Origin: G965227875 sp965227875
GTDB taxonomy: Bacteria; Pseudomonadota; Alphaproteobacteria; Rhizobiales; JAJFHC01
Reading direction: 5' to 3'
NCBI GenBank assembly: GCA_965227875.1
Contig: OZ245783.1
Span: 5,084,001 to 5,148,000 of the forward strand
Length of the DNA: 64,000 nucleotides
This document shows positions 51,978 through 62,052 of this stretch, in pieces. The notes below the pieces were generated by a model. It was not told the origin of the DNA. It searched no databases and saw only the letters and a program-made list of their open reading frames with translations. The number at the start of each line of letters is the position of its first letter. Within the stretch, counting starts at the first letter, position 1. Position numbers and translations under genes: made by a program.

Positions 51978-53684
51978 ATGGGCGGAGACACCGCTATTCG
52001 CGTCTGGATGAGACATGGGTTTGCCGCCGCGATTTCCCTCGCGGCGATGTCGCTTCCGACAGCGGCCCCGGCATCAGGTGTCTTTCTGCTCGACTCGACC
52101 GACAGCATGTCCGCCTCCATCGGGCAGACCAACCGTGCGGACCTGCTGCGGACGGCGATCGGCGAGGCATTGAGCCGCGTCGCCCCGGAGAATTGGCCCG
52201 CCCTGGTGTCCTTCGGCGAGGGTACGCCACAGAGCTGTACCGGCGCGAAGACCATCTCGCCTCAGGGTCAGGGCGGCCCTGCCGCGATCGCCGCGCTGTC
52301 GAAGCTGGCGCCGGGCGGACAGGCCGCGATTTCCCGCGCCCTCAGTGCGGCCGCCGGGGTCGCGGGCAAATCGGGAGAAGCCCGGCATATCGTCATTTTC
52401 GCCGACGGCCCGGATGAATGCGGACCCGACCCGTGCGCCACCGCAGCGGCACTCAAGGCAGCCGATAGCTCGGTGCGCATACACGTGGTCGACCTGTCGG
52501 GCAGCGACGGCGAGACGGAGGGGCTCGCCTGCATGGCGCGCAACACCGGGGGCACCTACGTCGCCGTGCGCGAACGCAACGAACTGATCGCGGCCATCGA
52601 CAACACGGTACGTCTTGCCGGCAACACCGGCGCGGACATCGTCGCCAACGCGTCCGGGAAGGCCGCTTCACAGTCGGCGGGAGACCCGCTCGCGCCCGGC
52701 TACGTGCCGCCGCCTATCGTCACGACGCCCGCCACGGAGACGGCCGGCGGACCGGTCGCACCCGACAATACGGACGAGTTGCTGACCGGTGCGGTGTCAG
52801 CGAGCCAGCCGGAGACCGGTGCGACGAACGCCGCGGCCCGACCCGGCGAAACAACCGTGCCGGCGGTCGGCAAGGACACGCGTCCCGCCTACCTGATCGA
52901 GAACACGAAGGTTTCCAAGGGCAAGGAGGGGATACTCCTGCGCGCCCAGATCACCCGCAATACCGGGACGATCACCCGTCCGGTGGACTGGGACGTCTAC
53001 CGGATCGAGGACATCGCCAGCAAGAGGTGGCGTCAGGTCGGATCGCAGCAGGCGCCGGACGCCTTCTTTCAGCTCGAGCCGGGGCACTATGTCGTCCGCG
53101 CGTCCTATGGCGCCGTCAGGGCGGCGAAACTGCTGACGGTGGAAGATGAAAAGGTCACCGACACCACGTTCATCCTGAATGCAGGCGCGCTCAGGGTCCT
53201 CCCTGCCCTTGCCTTTCTCGATCCTCCGGAAGGCACGACGGCCAAGCACTGGGTGTTCCGGAAGGCGGCGAAACCGGGCGCCAGGCGCAAGCTTGTCGCC
53301 GAAGCCACCAGGCCACGGGAAGTCGTGAGACTCAACGCTGGCCCCTACGTCCTCGTCAGCCGCCTGGGAAAGGCGAACGCGACGGTGGAAACCAACATAA
53401 ACATCAGGCCCGGCCTCCTGACGGAAGTCGAGATCAACCACAAGGCGGGGGTCGCGACCTTCGCGGTCACCGGTTCTTCGGCGGACAAGCCGCTTCCGGA
53501 CGCGCAGTGGGAACTGAAAGACGGCAAGGGCAAGATCGTGGTCAGGTCGAAAGGCGGCGCGCCGAGCCATGTCCTGGCGCCAGGACAGTACGTCATGACG
53601 GCACGGGTCGAGGGAAAGTCTTACGAATCCGCATTCCGGATCGATATCGGCGAAGCCCTGACGGTCGAAATCGACACGAAGTGA
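51978..53684 (+). CDS. secreted von Willebrand factor A domain protein
   Basis: The 568-aa protein begins with a signal peptide (GFAAAISLAAMSLPTAAPA). Residues 34-225 are a vWA domain with the metal site Asp39-Ser-Thr-Asp-Ser43 and IVIFADGPDECG. A Pro/Thr/Ala-rich linker at about 230-310 follows. The C-terminal half has repeated beta-rich domains with similar phrases (LEPGHYVVRASYG, LNAGPYVLVSRLG, LAPGQYVMTARVEG). It is probably periplasmic or envelope-attached and binds partners. Confidence 0.78.
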   Translation: MGGDTAIRVWMRHGFAAAISLAAMSLPTAAPASGVFLLDSTDSMSASIGQTNRADLLRTAIGEALSRVAPENWPALVSFGEGTPQSCTGAKTISPQGQGGPAAIAALSKLAPGGQAAISRALSAAAGVAGKSGEARHIVIFADGPDECGPDPCATAAALKAADSSVRIHVVDLSGSDGETEGLACMARNTGGTYVAVRERNELIAAIDNTVRLAGNTGADIVANASGKAASQSAGDPLAPGYVPPPIVTTPATETAGGPVAPDNTDELLTGAVSASQPETGATNAAARPGETTVPAVGKDTRPAYLIENTKVSKGKEGILLRAQITRNTGTITRPVDWDVYRIEDIASKRWRQVGSQQAPDAFFQLEPGHYVVRASYGAVRAAKLLTVEDEKVTDTTFILNAGALRVLPALAFLDPPEGTTAKHWVFRKAAKPGARRKLVAEATRPREVVRLNAGPYVLVSRLGKANATVETNINIRPGLLTEVEINHKAGVATFAVTGSSADKPLPDAQWELKDGKGKIVVRSKGGAPSHVLAPGQYVMTARVEGKSYESAFRIDIGEALTVEIDTK

Positions 53685-53828
53685 CCCTCACCCGGGCCGC
53701 TGCCGGGCGACAGACGAATCCTGCACCCTGGTCTTGCGGCCGATTTCGAGACCGCTTCCGACTTTCCGGTTCCGGCTATCGTCGCGAACGCGGTTGCCGC
53801 CGCGACCGGCATCCGCGCCCCGGTAGCC

Positions 53829-55775
53829 TCACTCCGCCGCGAGAAGGCGCGCCCCGCGCGCCAGATCGGGCGGCAGGGCCTCTTCCGACAGCGCCTCGAG
53901 CGCACCGGCGAGTGTGGCCGTGGTCTGGTCACGCGACCCCAGGCGCCTGATGGAGACCGTCTTCTCCTCCGCCTCGCGCTTGCCGCAGACAAGCAGGACC
54001 GGGATCTTCGTCAGGGAGTGTTCGCGAACCTTGTAGTTGATCTTCTCGTTACGCAGATCCGCTTCCGCACGTAGCCCCGCCTTTCTCGCGGCGTCCAGCA
54101 CCTCGAGCGCGTAATCGTCCGCATCGGACGTGATGGTCGCGACCATGACCTGCACCGGCGAAAGCCAGAGCGGGAAATGCCCGGCATAATTCTCGACCAG
54201 GATGCCCGTGAAACGTTCCAGCGAACCGAACATGGCCCGGTGCAGCATGACCGGGGTGTACTTGTCGCCGTCCGCGCCGATGTAGAAGGCGCCGAGCCGG
54301 CCGGGAAGATTCAGGTCGACCTGCAGCGTGCCGCATTGCCAGTCGCGCCCGATGGCATCGCGCAGCACGTACTCAAGCTTCGGCCCGTAGAAAGCGCCCT
54401 CACCCGGATTGAGCTCCAGTTCCAGACCGGCGGCCCGGACGGCTTCTTTCAGCGCTTCCTCGGACTTGTCCCAGATGTCGTCGGAGCCGACGCGCTTCTC
54501 GGGCCTGTCGGAAAACTTGATGACGACGTCTTCGAAGCCGAAATCCCGGTAGATGCTGAGGATCAGGTCGTTGATCTTCACGCATTCCTCGGTGATCTGT
54601 TCCTCCGTGCAGAAGACGTGCGCATCGTCCTGCGTGAACGAACGGACACGCATCACGCCGTGCAGCGCGCCGGATGGCTCGTAGCGGTGAACCTTGCCGA
54701 ATTCGGCGATCTTGATCGGCAGGTCGCGATAGCTTTTCAGGCCGTTCTTGAAGACCTGTACGTGCCCGGGGCAGTTCATGGGCTTGAGCGCGAATGTGCG
54801 TTCATCGGGCGTCACGCTGGTGAACATGTTCTCGCCGAACTTTTCCCAGTGGCCGGACGTCTCCCACAGCGAGCGGTCCAGCATGTCGGGGGTGTTCACC
54901 TCCACGTAGCCGGCATCTTCCTGGCGCCGGCGCATGTAGGAGATCAGCGTCTGGAAGAGCGTCCACCCCTTGGGATGCCAGAAGACGGAGCCGGGCCCCT
55001 CTTCCTGGAAGTGATACAGGTCCATTTCCCGCCCGAGGCGGCGATGGTCGCGTTTCTCGGCCTCCTCCAGCATGTGCAGGTAGGCCTTGAGATCCTTGTC
55101 GCTCGCCCAGGCGGTACCGTAGATGCGCTGGAGCATCGGATTGTTGGAATCGCCACGCCAGTAGGCTCCGGCCAGCTTGAGCAGCTTGAAGGCACTGCCG
55201 ACCTTGCCCGTCGACGGCATGTGCGGGCCGCGGCAAAGGTCCAGCCATTCGCCCTGGCGATAGATCTTGAGGTCCTCGCCCTCCGGGATCGCATCGACGA
55301 GTTCGATCTTGTAGGTCTCACCGGCGGCACGGAAATGATCCTTTGCCTCCTCGCGCGACCAGAATTCCTTCGTGAACGGTGCATCGCGCGCGATGATCTC
55401 GCGCATCTTGTCCTCGATCGCCTCGAGGTCTTCCGGCCTGAAGGGTTCTTCGCGGGCGAAGTCGTAGAAGAAGCCGTTCTCGATCACCGGGCCGATCGTG
55501 ACCTGGGTGCCGGGGAACAGCGCCTGGACCGCTTCGGCCATGACGTGCGCAGCGTCGTGGCGGATGAGCTCCAGCGCGGCCTCGTCGTCACGGGTGACGA
55601 TCTCGATTTTCGAATCGTTTTCAATAGGATCCGACAAGTCGCTCAGAATGCCGTTGACCTTCATGGCCACCGCCTTCTTGCTCAGCGACTTGGAAATTGA
55701 CGCGGCCAGTTCCGCACCGCTCAGGGCGGAGTCGAATTCACGTTGTGCGCCATCGGGGAAGGTGATCGTGATCAT
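53829..55775 (-). CDS. thrS: threonyl-tRNA synthetase
   Basis: The ATG encoding MITITFPDG was chosen since AGGAG lies 6 nt upstream; the ATG two codons before has no spacing. The 648-aa protein has TGS, editing (DAAHVMAEAVQALFPG), class II catalytic (GCGG-free MNCPGHVQVFK, YEPSGALHGVMRVRSFTQDDAHVFC) and anticodon-binding domains. It charges tRNA-Thr. Length is standard. Confidence 0.97.
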   Translation of the reverse strand: MITITFPDGAQREFDSALSGAELAASISKSLSKKAVAMKVNGILSDLSDPIENDSKIEIVTRDDEAALELIRHDAAHVMAEAVQALFPGTQVTIGPVIENGFFYDFAREEPFRPEDLEAIEDKMREIIARDAPFTKEFWSREEAKDHFRAAGETYKIELVDAIPEGEDLKIYRQGEWLDLCRGPHMPSTGKVGSAFKLLKLAGAYWRGDSNNPMLQRIYGTAWASDKDLKAYLHMLEEAEKRDHRRLGREMDLYHFQEEGPGSVFWHPKGWTLFQTLISYMRRRQEDAGYVEVNTPDMLDRSLWETSGHWEKFGENMFTSVTPDERTFALKPMNCPGHVQVFKNGLKSYRDLPIKIAEFGKVHRYEPSGALHGVMRVRSFTQDDAHVFCTEEQITEECVKINDLILSIYRDFGFEDVVIKFSDRPEKRVGSDDIWDKSEEALKEAVRAAGLELELNPGEGAFYGPKLEYVLRDAIGRDWQCGTLQVDLNLPGRLGAFYIGADGDKYTPVMLHRAMFGSLERFTGILVENYAGHFPLWLSPVQVMVATITSDADDYALEVLDAARKAGLRAEADLRNEKINYKVREHSLTKIPVLLVCGKREAEEKTVSIRRLGSRDQTTATLAGALEALSEEALPPDLARGARLLAAE

Positions 55776-55849
55776 TTGCATCTCCTGCTCAGTCTCCGCC
55801 AACCATGCGGGTAAGTCCGAGTGCCGGGGGTTGATGTGTTTGCTCTGTC

Positions 55850-56200
55850 CTAGTCGTTCGTCTCGTCCGCAAACCGGTGAACGATGTGTCGTCCGCTCCA
55901 CCTGCCGTAGCGCCAGGCCGAAAAGACACCATGGCATTCGGTGATCCGGTCGGGCACCGGGTCCAGCCCCTGGCTTCCCCAGGGATGGCACCGCGTGAGC
56001 CGCGAAACCGTCAGCCAGCCGCCGCGCCATGCACCATGTCGTTCGAACGCCGTCTGGGCGTAGGTCGAACATGAAGGCACGTGCCGGCAGGTGGCCGGCA
56101 TGAACGGCGAAATGAACCACCTGTAGCCGAACAGCGGAATACGCCACAACAGCGACGGTACCTGTCGGACAATGCCCGCTATGGTTTTGTCAGTCTGCAT
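55850..56200 (-). CDS. yidD: membrane protein insertion efficiency factor YidD
   Basis: The YidD core reads LLWRIPLFGYRWFISPFMPATCRHVPSCSTYAQTAFERHGAWRGGW and HPWGSQGLDPVP, with the conserved Cys residues. It helps insert inner-membrane proteins together with YidC. The start MQTDKTIAG gives 116 aa; an ATG at 56242 would add 14 residues and neither has a clear ribosome site. Confidence 0.9.
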   Translation of the reverse strand: MQTDKTIAGIVRQVPSLLWRIPLFGYRWFISPFMPATCRHVPSCSTYAQTAFERHGAWRGGWLTVSRLTRCHPWGSQGLDPVPDRITECHGVFSAWRYGRWSGRHIVHRFADETND

Positions 56201-56290
56201 GAACGCATCGTTGGCCGGTATCGGGACGGACAGGGCCTGCATACGTGCCCGTCTGCGCGCAGGTCAAGGAGAAACCGCGGGTTTCCGCCT

Positions 56291-56743
56291 TCAGGCGGCA
56301 TCGCCCGTATCGCCCCGCGCCGCATGAACCTGCGCCATGGCATCCTCCACCGCGTCGAAGGTGAGCAGCGTCGAAGCGTGCCTGGCCTTGAAGTCCCGCA
56401 CCGGTTCGAGGACGGCGAGGTCCGCCCACTTCCCGTCCGGCGGCGGGCCATCCTCCTTGAGCATCTTGCGCATGCGCTCGGCGACATCGTGGATCTCGTC
56501 TTCGGTGGACCCGACAACGAGCCGCGCCATGATGGAGGACGATGCCTGGCCGAGCGCGCAGGCCTTCACGTCGTGCCCGAAATCCGTGATCACGTCGCCG
56601 TCCATGACGATGTCCACCGTTACCTTGCTTCCGCACAGCCTGCTGTGGGCCACGGCTGTCGCATCGGGGTTCTCGAGGCGTTTTAGTCGCGGAATGTCTG
56701 CAGCGAGTTGCAGGATCTTCTTGTTGTAGACGTCGTTGAGCAT
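56291..56743 (-). CDS. NifU/IscU-like iron-sulfur cluster scaffold protein
   Basis: The start MLNDVYNKKILQLA gives 150 aa. Two cluster-type Cys are kept (SRLCGSKV and KACALGQASSS), but the third Cys of the IscU/SufU fold is replaced in FKARHASTLLTFDAV. The same form occurs widely in alphaproteobacterial homologues, from memory. It may therefore be a carrier or regulator rather than a full scaffold. It lies upstream of yidD and thrS on the same strand. Confidence 0.82.
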   Translation of the reverse strand: MLNDVYNKKILQLAADIPRLKRLENPDATAVAHSRLCGSKVTVDIVMDGDVITDFGHDVKACALGQASSSIMARLVVGSTEDEIHDVAERMRKMLKEDGPPPDGKWADLAVLEPVRDFKARHASTLLTFDAVEDAMAQVHAARGDTGDAA

Positions 56744-57057
56744 GCGGAATTGCGGCTTTCGTGCGCTAATGTATGTTTCGGTGTCGCCTTTGGCATTGCC
56801 TGATCGGTTCGCCGACACAATATAGCGAAACCGGATACCGAGACCATAGCGGACGCCGGGTCCGATACGCGCATCGCGGCATTTTGTGCCGCTTGCGGCG
56901 GATGATCAGGGAATGTATATCGACCCACGGATTGAAACGGTTATGCGTTCCGGGCCATTCATGCCCGGATCGACGGTGCGCCCTCCTGTGTCTTTGCCGG
57001 GAAACGTCGCCGGAAGACCCATGAAAGGACGGCACGCCCCGTCGAGGAGTGCGTAAC
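56744..57057. other. 314-bp divergent promoter region between the NifU-like gene and folE
   Basis: No gene is supported. CCGGGC-N7-GCCCGG at 56950-56968 forms a 6-bp hairpin about 90 bp before folE, and GTGTCG...CGACAC pairs around 56790-56820. I see no riboswitch consensus that I can name. Confidence 0.35.
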
Positions 57058-57678
57058 ATGGACGCCATTGTGAAAAAGCTGGCTACAGACGAAGTCGCGT
57101 CGATCACCCGCCCGACGCGCGAGGAAGCCGAAGAGGCCGTGCGGACGCTGATCGCATGGGCTGGGGACGACCCCGAGCGCGAAGGCCTGCGCGATACCCC
57201 GAAACGGGTGGTGAACGCCTATCGCGAGTTCTTCGCCGGTTACGAGGAAGACCCCGACAAGGTGCTCACCCGCACGTTCGAGGATGTCGGGGGTTACGAC
57301 GACATCGTGATGCTGCGGGACATCGATTTCTCCTCCCATTGCGAGCATCACATCGTGCCCTTCATCGGGCGCCTGCACATCGCCTATCTGCCGACCGACA
57401 AGGTCGTCGGCATTTCCAAGCTTGCCCGCGTGGCGGACATCTATGCCCGACGCATGCAGACGCAGGAAACCATGACGGCACAGATCGCCGGCAGCATCGA
57501 CCGTGCGCTCGAACCCCGCGGCGTGGCGGTGATGATCGAGGCGATCCACCAGTGCATGTCAATGCGCGGCGTGGCCAAGCGCGACGTGGCCACGATCACC
57601 ACCCAGTTCACCGGCGAGTTCAAGACCGACCCGGAACTGCAGGCCCGATTCATGCGCCTGTGCCGGGGCCGCGACTAG
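57058..57678 (+). CDS. folE: GTP cyclohydrolase I
   Basis: ATG at 57058 follows GAGGAG with 8 nt spacing and gives 206 aa. Zinc ligands are Cys95 and His98 (SSHCEHH) and the later Cys in IHQCMSMRG. It makes dihydroneopterin triphosphate for folate (and queuosine) synthesis. It precedes hisI by 27 bp, so both may be one transcript. Confidence 0.95.
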   Translation: MDAIVKKLATDEVASITRPTREEAEEAVRTLIAWAGDDPEREGLRDTPKRVVNAYREFFAGYEEDPDKVLTRTFEDVGGYDDIVMLRDIDFSSHCEHHIVPFIGRLHIAYLPTDKVVGISKLARVADIYARRMQTQETMTAQIAGSIDRALEPRGVAVMIEAIHQCMSMRGVAKRDVATITTQFTGEFKTDPELQARFMRLCRGRD

Positions 57679-57705
57679 TCCGGTCGGAAACACGGAGCAG
57701 TTCTC

Positions 57706-58194
57706 ATGTCCGAACGAGACGAAACGGCATTCGCCGAGCGCAAGACGGTCGAACAGGTCGAGGAAGGCCACGAACTCGCACCGAAGTTCGATGCCGACGG
57801 CCTGTTGCCCGTGGTCACGACCGATGCGGCCTCCGGCGAGGTCCTCATGCTCGGCTACATGAACGACGAGGCGCTGAGGCGCACCGTGGAGACCGGTGAG
57901 GCGCATTACTGGAGCCGGTCCCGGAAGGTGCTCTGGCACAAGGGCGCCACGAGCGGGCTCGTGCAGAAGGTCGTCGACATGCGCATCGACGACGACCAGG
58001 ATGCGGTGTGGCTGGCCGTCGACGTCGGCGGCAGCGGCGCAAGCTGCCATGTCGGTTACCGGTCCTGTTTCTACCGGTCGATCCCGACCGGGAGTGCCGT
58101 CACCCCCGACCTTCGCCTGCAGTACCGCGAGGACACCAAGACCTTCGACCCCCTCGAGGTCTACGGCGACGTACCGAACCCGACCCAGCTCTAG
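57706..58194 (+). CDS. hisI: phosphoribosyl-AMP cyclohydrolase
   Basis: The 162-aa protein has LMLGYMNDEALRRT, WSRSRKVLWHKGATSG and the zinc Cys in GASCHVGYRSCFYRS (114 and 121). It opens the purine ring of phosphoribosyl-AMP in histidine synthesis. There is no fused HisE domain, as is normal for Alphaproteobacteria. Confidence 0.95.
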   Translation: MSERDETAFAERKTVEQVEEGHELAPKFDADGLLPVVTTDAASGEVLMLGYMNDEALRRTVETGEAHYWSRSRKVLWHKGATSGLVQKVVDMRIDDDQDAVWLAVDVGGSGASCHVGYRSCFYRSIPTGSAVTPDLRLQYREDTKTFDPLEVYGDVPNPTQL

Positions 58195-58374
58195 GATATA
58201 CTGACCGCCCGCAGTTTTGTCTGCAGGACGGACGGTTGACATCGTGGAGCCGTCCCGACCGCGAAGACGCCGCGCATGCTTGCGGCCCCGGCGCGTGCCC
58301 TCTCGGCCGCGATTCCCCTCTTCACCGAAATTTAGCCCGTGCGCCCGTACTATCGGGTAAAAGCAGGTGACATC

Positions 58375-59379
58375 ATGTTTTGGAACCCTCTGGCCGGCAG
58401 CAGAATTGACGACGGGATCCCCTCGTCCTCGAGTCCGGCCCGACCAAGGGGCAGGAAAGTGAAACTGGGAATCGCCTTCGGCTCGGGGGCAGCCAGGGGT
58501 TGGGCTCATATCGGCGTCATCCGCAGGCTTGCCGAAGCCGGTATCGTGCCCGATGTGATCTCGGGCACATCGATCGGCGCGCTCGTCGGCGGCTGTCATG
58601 CGGCAGGCAAGCTCGATGAGCTGGAGGAATTCGCCCGCACGCTGACCCGTCGTCGCCTCTTCGGTCTCCTGGACATCACGTGGAGCGGCAGCGGCATCAT
58701 CGGCGGAAACCGCCTGACCGACCTCCTGATGCGGGAACTCGGCTCCACCCGCATCGAAGACCTTGCAACGCCGTTCACCTGCATCGCCACCGAACTGTCC
58801 ACCGGCCACGAACTCTGGCTCAACAAGGGGCGGCTCGTGGATGCCCTTCGCGCGTCCTACGCCCTGCCGGGCGTGTTCAAGCCGGTGCAGATCGACGGCC
58901 GCTGGCTTATCGACGGCGCGGTCGTGAACCCCATACCGGTGTCGGCATGCCGGGCACTCGGCGCGCGCATGGTGATCGCGGTCAATCTCAATACCGATGA
59001 CCTCGGCGGCGGAACGGTCATCCAGTCGCCCGGCGCACCGCATGTTCAACTGGCAAGAACCGAAGGCGAAGAAGGCGTCGAGCCCTCGGGCGTCCCGTCT
59101 TCCATATTCCAGGCGTTTCGGTCGGATCACCCCGATCAGCCGAGCGTGACGGCGGTTCTCGTTGCCGCCTTCAACATTTCGCAGGATCGCCTGGCGCGCT
59201 CCCGCCTCGCGGGGGATCCGCCCGATCTGGTCATTTCCCCGCGTGCGGCAGACATCGGCCTGTTCGATTTCGATCGCGCCGCCGACAGCATCGCGCTCGG
59301 CTACCGCGCCGTCGACCATGCGCTGCCATATCTCGAACGTGTGGTGGATGCATATGCCGCGAGCGAACCGGACGCCTGA
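58375..59379 (+). CDS. patatin-like phospholipase
   Basis: ATG at 58375 has AGGTGA 6 nt upstream; an earlier GTG at 58339 lacks a site. The 334-aa protein has the oxyanion motif AFGSGAARGW, the nucleophile SGTSIGALVGG with Ser66 and the dyad Asp in WLIDGAVVNPIPV. It is a predicted lipid acyl hydrolase of the RssA-like bacterial group. It follows folE-hisI, an arrangement I recall from related genomes. Confidence 0.9.
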   Translation: MFWNPLAGSRIDDGIPSSSSPARPRGRKVKLGIAFGSGAARGWAHIGVIRRLAEAGIVPDVISGTSIGALVGGCHAAGKLDELEEFARTLTRRRLFGLLDITWSGSGIIGGNRLTDLLMRELGSTRIEDLATPFTCIATELSTGHELWLNKGRLVDALRASYALPGVFKPVQIDGRWLIDGAVVNPIPVSACRALGARMVIAVNLNTDDLGGGTVIQSPGAPHVQLARTEGEEGVEPSGVPSSIFQAFRSDHPDQPSVTAVLVAAFNISQDRLARSRLAGDPPDLVISPRAADIGLFDFDRAADSIALGYRAVDHALPYLERVVDAYAASEPDA

Positions 59380-59402
59380 CGCGCGCTGCGCCCGCCCGGC
59401 CG

Positions 59403-59834
59403 TCAGCCTGACGCGATATATGTGCGCATGGCTTCGGCTTCCTGCTCCGCTTCCGCGATCCTCTGTTTGACGACATCCCCGATGGAGACGATCCCGATCA
59501 GCTTTCCCTCTTCGACGACGGGAAGGTGACGGAAGCGGCCGGCCGTCATCCTCTCCATGAGTTCAGCCACGGTATCGTCGAGGCCGCAGGTCACCACGTC
59601 ACTGGTCATGTGCTGACCTGCGGTCTGCTCGAGAACACCCGCGCCCCCCGAACAAATCGCCCGCACGACGTCGCGTTCGGAGATGATGCCTTCGACATGG
59701 CCCGCGTCGTCCACCACGATCAGCGCCCCGACCTTGTGCTCGGCCAGGCTGCCCGTGATCTCCATCAGGCTCGATCCGGCCCTGACGGTGGCGACGTCCC
59801 TGCCCTTGATGTCCAGTATGGTAGCAACGTTCAT
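59403..59834 (-). CDS. CBS-domain pair protein
   Basis: The 143-aa protein starts after GGAG at 7 nt and consists of two CBS motifs: VGALIVVDDAGHVEGIISERDVVRAI and FRHLPVVEEGKLIGIVSIGDVVKQRI. Such stand-alone pairs bind adenine nucleotides and act as energy sensors. Partner unknown. It is convergent with the patatin gene. Confidence 0.9.
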   Translation of the reverse strand: MNVATILDIKGRDVATVRAGSSLMEITGSLAEHKVGALIVVDDAGHVEGIISERDVVRAICSGGAGVLEQTAGQHMTSDVVTCGLDDTVAELMERMTAGRFRHLPVVEEGKLIGIVSIGDVVKQRIAEAEQEAEAMRTYIASG

Positions 59835-60106
59835 GGCAATCTCCTTTCCACACTTGGCCGTGTAGTCGTTATTGCCCGGTCCGCCTTGGTGCGAGTCCGG
59901 GGCTCCGGCCGCATCGGGACGCGTGCGCGTTGGCGCATGTCCAGGGTGAAAGCATGCGCTACAAGGCATTTGTTGGCAAGTCGGGGCGATATTCAGGCAA
60001 TTCGGTGAAAATCATTCGGCCCGGGTGTGAATCCCTGTTTGTCTACGAACGAGGCACACGCTAGTTTCGGTATGTAACGGCCCCGTCGGGCCCCGCGTCC
60101 CACAAT

Positions 60107-61453
60107 ATGCGGTTTGGCATGAGTATCGCCCTCAACTATCGAAAGCGCGTCCGGCACGACGTCGATTCATGGGTGGCGAGGGGCTGGGTCAGGCCTGAAC
60201 ACGCCGCGGACCTCGTGGAGTCGATACCCGACCGGAGCCTGCGCGACTCCCTGCCTTCGATCATTGCCATGCTCGGCGCCGTCCTCCTGGCGTTCGCCGC
60301 CATGACCTTTGTCGCATCGAACTGGCACGGGATCCCGAAGGTGTTGCGCCTCGCCGGCCTGTTTGCGGTCATGTGGTGCACCTGGCTGGGGGCCATTGCC
60401 GCATACCGCACGGCACATCGCTATCTCTTCGAAGCGGCGGTCGTCCTGGGATGTGGAATGTTCGGCGTGAACATCATGCTGATCGCCCAGATGTACCACA
60501 TCGATTCCCACTATCCCGACGGGGTTCTGCTGTGGGCGATGGGAAGCCTCCTCGTTGCCGGCCTCACCCGGTCCGTCGGTGCGGTGATCGCCGGTTTCGG
60601 GCTGCTCTGCCTCTGGACGGCGATGATCTCCGTCGAGTTTCGCAATGGCGTGCACTGGGAATTCCTGATCGCATGGTCCGCCGCGGCCTGGCTGGTCTGG
60701 CATGACCGGTGGAACGAGGGCTTGTCGATCACGCTGATCGCCGGACTGGTCTGGGCCAACCTGTCGCTGATTTCTGCAGGCGATGCACATGACTGGCCGT
60801 TTCCGGTGGTGCTTTCCCTGCTGACCGTATTTTCGCTCGCGATGCTGCTGTTGATCAGAGTCGTGAAGACCACTTCGCTCGCCGCCTTCGTCGGCACCCA
60901 GACGGCGACGATGGCGATCGGGTTCGTTGCGGTCATCCTGGGTATCTTCACGCTGCAGTTCTTCACCGGCGATCTGGCGGAGACCAGCTTTTTCGCGGCA
61001 GCCGAAGGCGGACCCGCATATTTTCACTGGGCCGGTCCGTTTGCCGTTGCGTGTGCGGCCGCAGTTGCGCTCGCCGCGACGCTCCACTGGCGTGGCGGTG
61101 CCGACGTAAGGGATGTCATCGCGGCCGGCGGTGCGGCAGCGATCGTATTTTTGATCGTCGCGTTCGCCTGGAACGAGGCTCTTGCCGTCGCCGTGATGGC
61201 CGCGGGCTTTTTCGGGCTCAGCGTCTGGCTCATCGATACCGGACAGCGCACGGACCGCACGGCTTTGATCAATTTCGGGTTTGTCGCCTTCGGCGCCGAG
61301 GCGCTCTACGTTTACTTCCGCACGCTCGGCACACTTCTGGACACCGCGCTGTTCTTCCTGCTGGGCGGCGTCATCCTTTTCGCGCTGGCCCTCGTGCTCG
61401 AACGCACCCGCCGCCTGATGCTGCACCGGCGCAGGACGGAGCAAGACCCGTGA
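60107..61453 (+). CDS. DUF2157 membrane protein
   Basis: The 448-aa protein has a short N-terminal cytoplasmic helix region (VDSWVARGWVRPEHAADLVESI), the DUF2157 signature, and about twelve membrane segments. A second ATG at 60119 (MSIALNY) is an equal start candidate. It overlaps the GDYXXLXY gene by 4 nt (GTGA), a pairing commonly seen. Function unknown. Confidence 0.82.
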   Translation: MRFGMSIALNYRKRVRHDVDSWVARGWVRPEHAADLVESIPDRSLRDSLPSIIAMLGAVLLAFAAMTFVASNWHGIPKVLRLAGLFAVMWCTWLGAIAAYRTAHRYLFEAAVVLGCGMFGVNIMLIAQMYHIDSHYPDGVLLWAMGSLLVAGLTRSVGAVIAGFGLLCLWTAMISVEFRNGVHWEFLIAWSAAAWLVWHDRWNEGLSITLIAGLVWANLSLISAGDAHDWPFPVVLSLLTVFSLAMLLLIRVVKTTSLAAFVGTQTATMAIGFVAVILGIFTLQFFTGDLAETSFFAAAEGGPAYFHWAGPFAVACAAAVALAATLHWRGGADVRDVIAAGGAAAIVFLIVAFAWNEALAVAVMAAGFFGLSVWLIDTGQRTDRTALINFGFVAFGAEALYVYFRTLGTLLDTALFFLLGGVILFALALVLERTRRLMLHRRRTEQDP

Positions 61454-62028
61454 TCGTCGTCGCCGGAAAGGTCACCCGAAACATCCTGCTCGTCGCGGGC
61501 CTGCTGACCCTCGTGCTTTTTGGCATGATCTGGGAACGGGTCGACCTCCTGCGCAGCGGGCGCGCCATCGTCCTCGATGTCGTTCCCGTCGACCCGCGGT
61601 CCCTTTTCCGCGGCGATTACGTCATCCTGCGCTACCCGATCAGCCGCATCGATCTCGGCACCGTCGAGGGAGACAAGGTTTTCTCGAAACACGACAAGAT
61701 ATATGTCGGCCTCAAGCAGAACGAGGATGCGACGTGGCAGGCCTTTTCCGTGCATGCGGACAAGCCCCCTGTCGTCGGTGCCGTCGCCTATCTGAAAGGC
61801 CGGGTCACGTCGGCGATTTGCCCGGCAGGCGGGTCCGACTGCAGCCAGGTTCGCGTGAAGTACGGCCTGGAAAGCTATTTCGTCCCCGAGGGCAAGGGGA
61901 AGCAGCTCGAACAGATGATCGCCGACAGGCGGCTTCAGGTTGCCGCCCGTGTTTCCGACGATGGCGATGCCGCCATCGAGGCCCTCGCCGTGGACGGGAC
62001 GCGCTTCTATGGCGCACCGCTGTTCTGA
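61450..62028 (+). CDS. GDYXXLXY-motif membrane-anchored protein
   Basis: The GTG start overlaps the DUF2157 stop. The 192-aa protein has one N-terminal membrane anchor (ILLVAGLLTLVLFGMIW) and the family motif FRGDYVILRYPISRI. The rest is a beta-rich domain outside the membrane. It very likely acts together with the DUF2157 protein; the role is unknown. Confidence 0.85.
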   Translation: MIVVAGKVTRNILLVAGLLTLVLFGMIWERVDLLRSGRAIVLDVVPVDPRSLFRGDYVILRYPISRIDLGTVEGDKVFSKHDKIYVGLKQNEDATWQAFSVHADKPPVVGAVAYLKGRVTSAICPAGGSDCSQVRVKYGLESYFVPEGKGKQLEQMIADRRLQVAARVSDDGDAAIEALAVDGTRFYGAPLF

Positions 62029-62052
62029 CCCTCGAACGCAGGGCGAAAACCC

